Shown: positions 1 through 5,876 of the stretch, in pieces | Numbering within the stretch: the first letter of the stretch is position 1 | Layout: each line of letters starts with the position of its first letter | Assembly (NCBI GenBank): GCA_019310865.1 | Contig: JAFDDL010000240.1 | Coordinates: 1 to 6,129 of the forward strand | Direction: 5' to 3' | Origin: Deltaproteobacteria bacterium | GTDB taxonomy: Bacteria; Desulfobacterota; Desulfobacteria; Desulfobacterales; JAFDDL01 | DNA length: 6,129 nucleotides | Notes under the pieces: model-generated | Seen by the model: the letters and a program-made list of their open reading frames with translations, nothing else | Told to the model about the DNA's origin: nothing | Database searches by the model: none | Made by a program: the position numbers and the translations under genes

Positions 1-1975
1 TGATCTGCACGCCGGGGATAACGCAGATTTTTTTACGCATGGCCTCGATCAGTTCGGATTTGCTTTTAAAGTGATGCCATTGCTTTCTCGGTTTCAACTC
101 CAGATGGATCTCTCCGGTATTCACCGGATGGGGATGGCTGCCGGCTTCCGGGCGCCCAATGCGAGACACGGTCTCTTCCACTTCGTCAAATGTCATGATT
201 TTTCGCTCTATGGCCATGACCGTCTTTGTCCCTTTCTCAAGTGATATGGAAGGGGCCATGGAAACACCGATCAAAATAGACCCCTCTTCAAGAGTTGGAA
301 TAAACTCGGTGCCGATGAATTTTAAAGCGACCACGCTGACAACCAGAAAAACCGCCGACACGAGCACGATGGTTTTTTTGAACCGATATGCGCCTGTCAG
401 TAGGGGGTGGTAAATGGCAGCGCACCATCGGACCAGCCAATTTTCCCGGTGCGTTTCGTGTTTAACCAAGTACAAGCACAAAACCGGTGCAACCAGTAGC
501 GCAACCGGCAGAGAACCCATCAGGGCAAAGGATATGGTAAAAGCCATGGGCGAAAACATTTTTCCTTCCACGCCTTCCAGTGTGAATAGGGGCAGAAAGA
601 CCAATATGATAATGATGATGGAAAAAAGAATCGGCCTGGCAACTTCCCGGGCGGCCCTTTGGATTACCCGGCCTTTGTTTTCCTCTTTTGATCGACTTTC
701 GCCCAAGTGCCGGTATATGTTTTCCACCATGACGATGGCACCGTCGCCTAGCATGCCGATGGCAATCGCAATTCCCCCCAGCGACATCAGGTTGGCCGAT
801 ATTTCATTAAGGCTCATGAAAATGATCGATGTAAGTGCACAGATCGGCAGAGAAAGTGCGACAATGAAGGCGGTGCGCCAATTACCCAGAAAAATCGCCA
901 GGACCAGAATGACCAGCAAACCACCCTGCCACAAGGCCGTTTTCACCGTGTCGGTGGCGTTTTTTACAAGTTCGGCTTGTTCGTAGTAAGGAATCAGCGT
1001 AACGCCCGGCGGTAGAGATTTTTTGACTGACGCGACCTTAGCGTAGAGGCGATCGATCACCTCTGAGGTATTTTCGCCATAAAGCTTCATGACAATGCCG
1101 GAAACAACTTCCTGTGTTCCGTTCCTGCTGACGGCACCGCGCCGGATTTCGTTGCCGTACTGAACCTCGGCGATATCCTTTAAAAATACAGGCGTGCCGC
1201 TTACCGTTTTCACCGGGATTTTGCCGAGATCCTCCAGGCGGTCCACAAGCCCAACACCACGCACCAGATGCTCTTCGGAACCAAGGACCAGGAATTGTCC
1301 ACCTACATTTCGGTTGTTGCTGCTGATCGCTTCAATGACCTCCTCAAGATTGAGTTTGTATTTCCTCAGCTGATTGGGATTGATCCGCACCTGGTACTGC
1401 AAAACGTGCCCGCCCATGGACAGCACGTCGGTGACGCCGGGAACCGTCTGTAGTTGAAATTTCACCACCCAATCGTTCAATTCACGAAGCCAGGTGGATA
1501 TTTCTTTTCCACCGGTATCGATCTTGTCCGGATCGGTGCTTAAATAATAGATGAATATCTGGCCAAGTCCCGTGGAAATGGGACCCAGCGCCGGTGGTTC
1601 ATCCATGTCCGGCAGTTCGGCCGATGCTGCCGCCAGTCGTTCCGCCACAAGCTGTCGGGCAAAATAGATATCCACGTCGTCTTCAAAATAGATGTAGATC
1701 ACGGCCATGCCGAATGCCGAGGTGGACTTGATTTGTGTCACCTTGGGGAGCCCGTTCATGGCCGATTCAATGGGATAGGTGATGAGCCGTTCGATTTCTT
1801 CCGGGGCCATGCCGTGGCCTTCGGCAAAGACCGGCACCATGACAGGAGAGATGTCCGGAAAGGCGTCCACCGGCATTTTCTGATACTTGTAGATACCCAG
1901 TCCAATGAGTGCCAGTAGCGAGATAATCACCAAACCCGGCGTTTTGAGAACAGATTCAATCAGTTTGTTCAACAT
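1..1975 (-). CDS. Heavy-metal efflux RND transporter, inner-membrane pump subunit (CzcA/CusA family), 3' end outside window
   Basis: This is the proton-driven inner-membrane pump of a tripartite metal exporter. I read 658 codons with no stop or frameshift before the window edge; family members are about 1,030-1,050 residues, so some 380 residues are missing. ATG at 1975-1973 follows AGGAG with suitable spacing. Visible parts in order: TM1 at about residues 14-31; the MPVDAFPDIS motif at 34-43, which matches the family's LPxDAxPDI; the porter and docking regions; the TM2-TM6 bundle from about residue 340; and GTEFIPTLEEG near 555-566, which opens the second periplasmic half. TM4 reads SLGGIAIAIG then GDGAIVMVEN, with Asp411 and Glu418 matching the proton-relay acids of this family. 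The GGIAIAIG pattern resembles CusA (Cu/Ag) rather than the DFG pattern of CzcA. In the second half PVNTGEI stands where CusA carries a metal-binding Met, so copper specificity is not supported there. Family assignment is very secure; the substrate metal is open. Confidence 0.96.
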   Translation of the reverse strand, partial: MLNKLIESVLKTPGLVIISLLALIGLGIYKYQKMPVDAFPDISPVMVPVFAEGHGMAPEEIERLITYPIESAMNGLPKVTQIKSTSAFGMAVIYIYFEDDVDIYFARQLVAERLAAASAELPDMDEPPALGPISTGLGQIFIYYLSTDPDKIDTGGKEISTWLRELNDWVVKFQLQTVPGVTDVLSMGGHVLQYQVRINPNQLRKYKLNLEEVIEAISSNNRNVGGQFLVLGSEEHLVRGVGLVDRLEDLGKIPVKTVSGTPVFLKDIAEVQYGNEIRRGAVSRNGTQEVVSGIVMKLYGENTSEVIDRLYAKVASVKKSLPPGVTLIPYYEQAELVKNATDTVKTALWQGGLLVILVLAIFLGNWRTAFIVALSLPICALTSIIFMSLNEISANLMSLGGIAIAIGMLGDGAIVMVENIYRHLGESRSKEENKGRVIQRAAREVARPILFSIIIIILVFLPLFTLEGVEGKMFSPMAFTISFALMGSLPVALLVAPVLCLYLVKHETHRENWLVRWCAAIYHPLLTGAYRFKKTIVLVSAVFLVVSVVALKFIGTEFIPTLEEGSILIGVSMAPSISLEKGTKTVMAIERKIMTFDEVEETVSRIGRPEAGSHPHPVNTGEIHLELKPRKQWHHFKSKSELIEAMRKKICVIPGVQI

Positions 1976-1997
1976 GATGACACTCCTCTACTTATTC

Positions 1998-3338
1998 TCA
2001 ATGACCGTGCCCGGCATGAGCGCTCGCGCCACTGGTTATTTTCATGGCTTTAAGCTCAAAAGCCCCTTTTGCCACATACGGGTCGCCCGGCTTCAGACCT
2101 GAGAGGATTTCCGTCTTGTCTCGGGTGCGCTTGCCGGCGGTAATCTCAACCGGCTTGAATCCATCCCCCTCAGGGACAAAGACGACATCTTGACCGTTTA
2201 TATTCTGGATCGCTTCGAAAAAAACGACAACGGCCGAGGAAGACACCTCTCCTATGATCTGTCCCGTCACAAAGATTCCCGGCATCCAGATGCCTTTGGA
2301 GTTTGGAAGCACGACTCGGCCAAGGGCCGTCCGGCTCTCTTTGTTCACCACGGGGCCAACCAGGGTCAGTTCGCTTTCGGCGATGTTCCCCTCTGTCGTT
2401 GTTATTTTAACCCGTTGCCCTTTCTTTACGTGAACGATGTCCTTGGCCGGAATTTGCAGATCTATCCATACCTCGGAAAGGTCTGCAACCGTGTAGACCT
2501 CCTTATCTCCGACTTTTTCACCCCGGGTGATGTGCTTGGCGATAATGGTTCCAGTTATGGGCGAGGTCAATGTGTATCTGCCGAAGGCTTCAAGCTTTCC
2601 ATCGGCAAGGTTGCGAATCTGTGCATCATTAAATCCCAGAACTGCAAGTTTGCTTGTTGCAGAGCGCAGCATGGTTTCGGCATTCTGAAAGGCGGCCTGA
2701 GCTTCCAGTAAGTCCACTTCGCTGGCGATTTCCTCCTGCCGCAGATACTTTTTTCTTTCAAAGGTTCGGCGGGTCAATTCGAGATTCTGAAATTTTTCCA
2801 TGTAGGTCGCCTTTAATTCAGCCAACTCAGGGCTGTCGATTAATGCCAGAACCTGCCCTTCACGAACTTTTTCACCCAGCGCTGCCGGCACGCTGTCGGC
2901 AATTCCCGATACCATAGGGACAATGTGGGCAACTCGATCTTCATTCAAATGGACTTCACCGACAAAAGATAGGATTTGTGTGATGTTCCCGGACCGGGCA
3001 GTGGCAATGGTCAGCCCGATTTCCGCTTGCTGCGCCCTGGTCATTTCGACGATGTCGGAGGCTTCCCCATGGCCCTGTTCGTCATGCTCCCCTTCTTCCT
3101 GAATTTCGCCATGGGGGTCATGGTCGTCTTCATGCTTTCCTTCGTCGTGATTTTTTTCGCCGTGCTCAAATTCACCGGCATCATTCCCATGTTCGTGGTC
3201 GTGATCAACAGGGTCTCGTTCTTGCTCGACCGAATGCTCCAAAGTCTTCTTGTCGTCATGGCTGATTGCTAAGACAAGCCCAACACCAATCACAATTGCA
3301 GTGAAAATTCCGGTCATAATAAGGTATTTATATTTCAT
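1998..3338 (-). CDS. Membrane-fusion (periplasmic adaptor) protein of the metal efflux pump, CzcB-like
   Basis: This 446-residue adaptor joins the RND pump to the outer-membrane channel. Residues 6-25 form a hydrophobic N-terminal anchor or signal. Residues 27-92 are extremely acidic and His-rich: 12 His, 11 Asp and 15 Glu in 66 residues, with HDHEH at 46-50. The protein ends in HAGHGH (441-446). Both are likely metal-binding by composition. The core is typical: a beta-barrel lead-in at about 110-140, the first lipoyl half at 141-172 (ending IDSPEL), an alpha-hairpin at about 173-245, the second lipoyl half at 256-287 (SPITGTI), then a beta-barrel and a membrane-proximal domain. No Met cluster like that of CusB is seen, which favours a Zn/Co/Cd/Ni-type role. 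The ATG is preceded by AAAGGA with 8 nt spacing. The gene starts 13 nt after the outer-membrane-factor stop and ends 22 nt before the pump gene, so translation is probably coordinated. Confidence 0.95.
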   Translation of the reverse strand: MKYKYLIMTGIFTAIVIGVGLVLAISHDDKKTLEHSVEQERDPVDHDHEHGNDAGEFEHGEKNHDEGKHEDDHDPHGEIQEEGEHDEQGHGEASDIVEMTRAQQAEIGLTIATARSGNITQILSFVGEVHLNEDRVAHIVPMVSGIADSVPAALGEKVREGQVLALIDSPELAELKATYMEKFQNLELTRRTFERKKYLRQEEIASEVDLLEAQAAFQNAETMLRSATSKLAVLGFNDAQIRNLADGKLEAFGRYTLTSPITGTIIAKHITRGEKVGDKEVYTVADLSEVWIDLQIPAKDIVHVKKGQRVKITTTEGNIAESELTLVGPVVNKESRTALGRVVLPNSKGIWMPGIFVTGQIIGEVSSSAVVVFFEAIQNINGQDVVFVPEGDGFKPVEITAGKRTRDKTEILSGLKPGDPYVAKGAFELKAMKITSGASAHAGHGH

Positions 3339-3351
3339 GGATGCAGTCCTT

Positions 3352-4722
3352 TCAATTAGAGCTATTGTTGCCGGCGTAGGAGGTGGGGGCAGTAGCTACT
3401 CCTGCACCGACCAGGCGTTTGATTTCAATCCTGTTGTTTTCCAGATCGTAAAGCAAATCCAGACGGGTATTCCGAGTCTCCACCCAGGTCCTCTGGGCGT
3501 TTAAAAGGTCTAGAATACCCACTTCGCCGGCCTTATATGCTTTACTGATGGATTCGAAGGCCCGCTGTGAGGCGGGAAGCACTTCCGAGTCAAGGGATTG
3601 AAAAGCCTGCTGTGTCGAGGTCAGTTTACGCCATGTTTTTTGCAGTTCTGTGTGGAGGGCCAAGAAACCGGCTTTTCTTTCATAATGCATCTTTTGTTGC
3701 GATGCCTTAGCCTCGGCGACGCCTCCCTGATTGCGGTCAAACAGGGGCAGTGGAACGCTGATACCTATAAAATAGGCATGGTCATCGGATTCGTTAAAGA
3801 GCTGAATACCGCCTTCCAATTCAATGTCGACGATGCGTTGCGCCTCTGCCAAATCAAGCGTCGCATCGGCCATAGCGACTTGTTTCTCCAAGAGCAGCCA
3901 GGCTGGACTTTGCGGCAACGCTTCCTTCAGTTCCTGCTTTGTAAGGTCGAGATCGGTATGATATTGAGCGCATACAGCCGAAAAATCAGGAGAGTTCGCC
4001 CCCCATGATTCAGCAAGTGCATAAAGAGTTGCCTCAAGTTCCATACGGGTCTGCCCGATGGCGATTTTCGCCCAAGCCAGTTCGACCTGGCTTCTGGAAA
4101 GATCCAAAGGCGAGGTGTCGCCGGTATTGACACGTTTGTCAACAACATCATGTGTCTTTTCAATGAGAGCAAGCTGCTGCGCCTCAAAATCCAAGCGTTC
4201 CTGAAAAATCAACACATCAAGGAAACGCCTTTCGACAAGTGCCCTGATCTCTAAGATTTTTGCCTGGTGTTCAAGCTCGGCGATTGCGGCGGCGGCCTCG
4301 GCTTCGTGTACTCGCTTAGCGATTTTACCGCCCAACGAAAAATCCTGGCTGATACCAATTCGGCTCGTCATGGCCCCAGTGCCGGAAAAATTCCCAGTTC
4401 CACCAAATTCTTCCATCTCTCCGAACAATATAGGGTTCGGAAGTAAACCCGCTTGCCGGACTGCCCCCTGTCTGGATTTGATGGCATACCAGGTTGCAGC
4501 AAGAGACGGATGGTGTTTAATGGCTGCATCAAGGGCCCAGTCAAGAGTAAGCGGATCAGCATCCACTGCCGGAGTTGTTTTCTCATGTACCGGTTCGTGT
4601 AAAACGATTGGCTGCGGGCTCGGATTTTCAATATAGTTTCCGGCCAGACCATTTCGGGCTGTGGCGTATCCCATAGTGACATATTCCACAGCGAGTGACG
4701 CCCAAAAAATCGAGCATTTCAT
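3352..4722 (-). CDS. Outer-membrane efflux channel protein, TolC/CzcC family (OEP)
   Basis: This 456-residue protein is the outer-membrane exit channel of the pump, expected to trimerise into a beta-barrel with a long periplasmic alpha-tunnel. The N-terminus (residues 1-22, ending YATA) looks like a short, weak signal peptide with cleavage near residue 22. A Pro-rich linker follows (about 33-57), then two OEP-type halves made of long amphipathic helices rich in Ala, Glu and Gln. Recognisable landmarks are LTLDWALDAAIKHHPSL (58-74), QAGLLPNP (90-97), SQDFSLGGK shortly after, and ISVPLPLFDRNQGG at about 320-333, which is the usual second-half signature. The final helices contain KAYKAGEVGILDLLNAQRT, a typical OEP segment. 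The ATG at 4722 has GAGGA 8 nt upstream; this start is chosen because it fits the signal peptide. It lies 158 nt downstream of the small exported gene, a gap containing an inverted repeat, and 13 nt upstream of the adaptor gene. Confidence 0.95.
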   Translation of the reverse strand: MKCSIFWASLAVEYVTMGYATARNGLAGNYIENPSPQPIVLHEPVHEKTTPAVDADPLTLDWALDAAIKHHPSLAATWYAIKSRQGAVRQAGLLPNPILFGEMEEFGGTGNFSGTGAMTSRIGISQDFSLGGKIAKRVHEAEAAAAIAELEHQAKILEIRALVERRFLDVLIFQERLDFEAQQLALIEKTHDVVDKRVNTGDTSPLDLSRSQVELAWAKIAIGQTRMELEATLYALAESWGANSPDFSAVCAQYHTDLDLTKQELKEALPQSPAWLLLEKQVAMADATLDLAEAQRIVDIELEGGIQLFNESDDHAYFIGISVPLPLFDRNQGGVAEAKASQQKMHYERKAGFLALHTELQKTWRKLTSTQQAFQSLDSEVLPASQRAFESISKAYKAGEVGILDLLNAQRTWVETRNTRLDLLYDLENNRIEIKRLVGAGVATAPTSYAGNNSSN

Positions 4723-4880
4723 ATAGATATTCCTCGGTTAACGAAAATTATGCTTATCCATACACAACTTTAGCAGATCAACTATGCAGAGGTTGGGGAT
4801 AACATGTTTTGAGCATTATCCCGAAACAGGTGATAAAACATGTCGACGCGCGAGTTTCTATGGGGAATAGCGGGGAAAGA
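4723..4880. other. Intercistronic gap upstream of the outer-membrane-factor gene
   Basis: These 158 nt contain no convincing gene. Besides the inverted repeat at 4802-4843 they hold the Shine-Dalgarno GAGGA (4735-4731) of the outer-membrane-factor gene. I see no strong promoter, so the pump genes are most simply read from the promoter near 5427-5454. The gap is unusually long for an operon whose other gaps are 13 and 22 nt. Confidence 0.6.
4802..4843. repeat. Perfect 9-bp inverted repeat between the small exported gene and the czcC-like gene
   Basis: ACATGTTTT (4802-4810) and AAAACATGT (4835-4843) are exact reverse complements separated by 24 bp. A second, smaller pair, TTATC (4816-4820) and GATAA (4832-4836), lies inside and partly overlaps it, so two alternative hairpins are possible. 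It sits in the 158-bp gap between the first operon gene and the pump genes. Possible roles are an mRNA processing or stability element that sets different levels for the two parts, or a protein-binding site. No U-run typical of an intrinsic terminator follows. Confidence 0.5.
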
Positions 4881-5336
4881 TCAAATCAGAAGAACAATGG
4901 TGCGGATGGAGACGAGATCGGATGCCAGGAGAGCTCCGTATCTCAATTGAGGGGATGTGCCCATTGGGTATTGAGAGATTTCAGGAGGGAAAGAAAATAG
5001 GTAGCTTCCCATGGGCTCGGGAAAATTGTAAAATTGGACCTTGGTTTTTAATGAGTCGACGTTCCTTAAGTAGAGGACCTGTTTGTCCGATGCAGTGCAA
5101 CCGAATGCAATATCCAGGCAATTGTCCTGTTGGCTTTCACCGTACAGGATCAGATCCTGCCACCGGCAAAGTTGCATTGAGTCGATCGAGCAGTCATCAA
5201 GCGAAATATCTGTATGCCCGTTGAAGCCGATGCACAGATTGAGATGTACCCCTTGGGGGAGGGCGGCTGTCGGGCTTATCAACAAGATGAGCAGTACCGC
5301 TATAAAGGGATGAAATGTGCGCCTCCAAGTTTTCAC
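4881..5336 (-). CDS. Small exported cysteine-containing protein at the head of the metal efflux operon, function unknown
   Basis: This is a 151-residue protein beginning with GTG; the start is supported by GAGGTGG just upstream and by a good signal peptide (basic MKTWRR, hydrophobic core at 11-21, cleavage likely near residues 25-28). The mature protein has five cysteines (35, 49, 57, 73, 80) in its first half. The motif LNLCIGFNGH (32-41) followed by DDC (47-49) resembles a C-I-G-x-x-G-H pattern that I associate with small periplasmic proteins near czc-type operons in deltaproteobacteria; that link is from memory and not checked. The second half is Pro- and Tyr-containing, and the C-terminus is hydrophobic (RTIVLLI), possibly a family signature. 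It is the first gene after the promoter and probably co-transcribed with the pump. A periplasmic metal-handling or sensing accessory role is inference only. The odd cysteine count leaves one unpaired if two disulfides form. No enzyme motif is seen. Confidence 0.8.
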   Translation of the reverse strand: MKTWRRTFHPFIAVLLILLISPTAALPQGVHLNLCIGFNGHTDISLDDCSIDSMQLCRWQDLILYGESQQDNCLDIAFGCTASDKQVLYLRNVDSLKTKVQFYNFPEPMGSYLFSFPPEISQYPMGTSPQLRYGALLASDLVSIRTIVLLI

Positions 5337-5379
5337 AAAACCACCTCATATCTCAATTTTTTTTGGTATTAAATCGGCG

Positions 5380-5411
5380 TTCCAGTCTGCGAAAGGCTCC
5401 TGACACTGGAA
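5380..5411. repeat. Inverted repeat in the operon leader
   Basis: TTCCAGT (5380-5386) and ACTGGAA (5405-5411) form a perfect 7-bp inverted repeat with an 18-bp spacer. It lies just downstream of the predicted transcription start, between the promoter and the first gene. A further GG/CC pair outside a 2x2 mismatch could lengthen a stem in RNA. It could be an operator for a dimeric repressor or a leader stem-loop. It is not a terminator because no U-run follows in the operon's direction; an A8 tract follows instead. Confidence 0.45.
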
Positions 5412-5426
5412 TCCCAATAATCAAAG

Positions 5427-5454
5427 ACTATAAAACATGGGTGGAAAATGTCAA
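5427..5454 (-). promoter_or_regulatory. Sigma70-type promoter of the efflux operon
   Basis: Read on the minus strand, TTGACA (5454-5449) is a perfect -35 box, followed by a 16-bp spacer and TATAGT (5432-5427), a five-of-six -10 box. It lies about 90 nt upstream of the GTG of the first operon gene, in the correct orientation. Transcription should start near 5420. This is a prediction from consensus match only. Confidence 0.7.
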
Positions 5455-5460
5455 TGTCAA
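5445..5460. promoter_or_regulatory. Tandem TGTCAA repeat over the -35 box, candidate operator
   Basis: TGTCAA occurs twice in direct tandem at 5449-5454 and 5455-5460 (TTGACATTGACA on the coding strand of the operon). The downstream copy is the -35 box itself. AAAATGTCAA at 5445-5454 differs by one base from the half-site AAAATGACAA recalled for the copper regulator CusR, but the matching second half-site is not present. Tandem hexamers beside a -35 box would suit an OmpR-type response regulator, as often controls such pumps. No regulator gene is in the window, so this is suggestive only. Confidence 0.35.
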
Positions 5461-5540
5461 AATAGTATACGATATTGCTCGTCTTTGGAGTCTACGCTTT
5501 CCTATGTCCGTCTTCTGCGTTGCGTTAAAGTCCACATATG

Positions 5541-5678
5541 CTATATGCGTTGTGCAATCCAATCGCCAACGCTTTCCAACACAACGGGTGCAATGGTTTC
5601 CTCGATGTCGATGTACTCCTGGGGCAAGTCGTATTCCGCGAGGCGTGCATTCGCCGGGAACAGGATGGTTGCAACACG
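5541..5678 (-). pseudogene. Possible C-terminal remnant of an unidentified protein gene
   Basis: In this minus-strand frame there are 45 sense codons between TAA (5681-5679) and TAG (5543-5541). The product reads as a natural protein end: a hydrophobic strand ATILFPANARLAEYDL, then PQEYIDIEET, then IAPVVLESVGDWIAQRI. Composition is balanced and acidic, unlike the Ser/Arg/Cys-rich shadow frames over the same bases. There is no ATG, GTG or TTG near the start of the open stretch with a ribosome-binding site, so it looks like the tail of a gene whose front is missing or frame-shifted. A 2-nt change at the GTGT just after the TAA would join it to an upstream open frame starting near 5743, but that stretch does not look convincing. 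I do not recognise the family. It lies on the same strand as the efflux operon, about 85 nt upstream of its promoter. Confidence 0.4.
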
Positions 5679-5876
5679 TTAGAAGAGCGTTTTAAAAAAG
5701 CCACCACGCAAGACAAATTTTTTATCCTAACAATAACAGTCAATTAAACTGATTTATTATAAGATACTCAAAATAAGTTTGGGGGATTTTCTTCTCATTT
5801 CATCTAAACATAATAGAGAAACACGGTTAGACATCGCTCGTCTTTTCTTAGACCCCAAACTGATAAGGAAACAAAC
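5679..5876. other. AT-rich non-coding stretch before the MlrC-type gene
   Basis: About 200 nt rich in A and T without a convincing gene on either strand. It must contain the promoter of the plus-strand MlrC-type gene if that gene is expressed, but only weak -10-like sequences (TATAAG at 5758-5763, CATAAT near 5808) are seen, without good -35 partners. The ribosome-binding site AAGGAA (5865-5870) is at its right end. Confidence 0.5.

Noticed and set aside
414..986. Long plus-strand open frame of 190 codons
   Set aside because: It is fully antisense to the membrane-helix region of the RND transporter, whose reading frame is continuous and strongly family-like. The plus-strand product is rich in Ser, Arg, Met and Thr and resembles no protein family.
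2190..2711. Plus-strand open frame of 173 codons over the adaptor gene
   Set aside because: It is a shadow of the well-supported minus-strand adaptor gene, with no independent evidence.
2976..3272. Plus-strand open frame encoding a very hydrophobic, membrane-like peptide
   Set aside because: It is the antisense of the His/Asp/Glu-rich segment of the adaptor gene; GAC/GAA/CAT codons read backwards give Val, Phe and Met, producing false membrane segments. No ribosome-binding context was found.
5357..5416. Possible intrinsic terminator formed by the TTCCAGT/ACTGGAA repeat and the T8 tract
   Set aside because: On the plus strand the T-run comes before the repeat, not after it; on the minus strand it reads as an A-run. 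Neither gives a hairpin followed by U residues.
5315..5747. Overlapping plus- and minus-strand open frames in the intergenic region
   Set aside because: Their products are rich in Cys, Arg and Ser with no domain or ribosome-binding site; one overlaps the efflux promoter. Only the 5541-5678 minus-strand frame looks protein-like.
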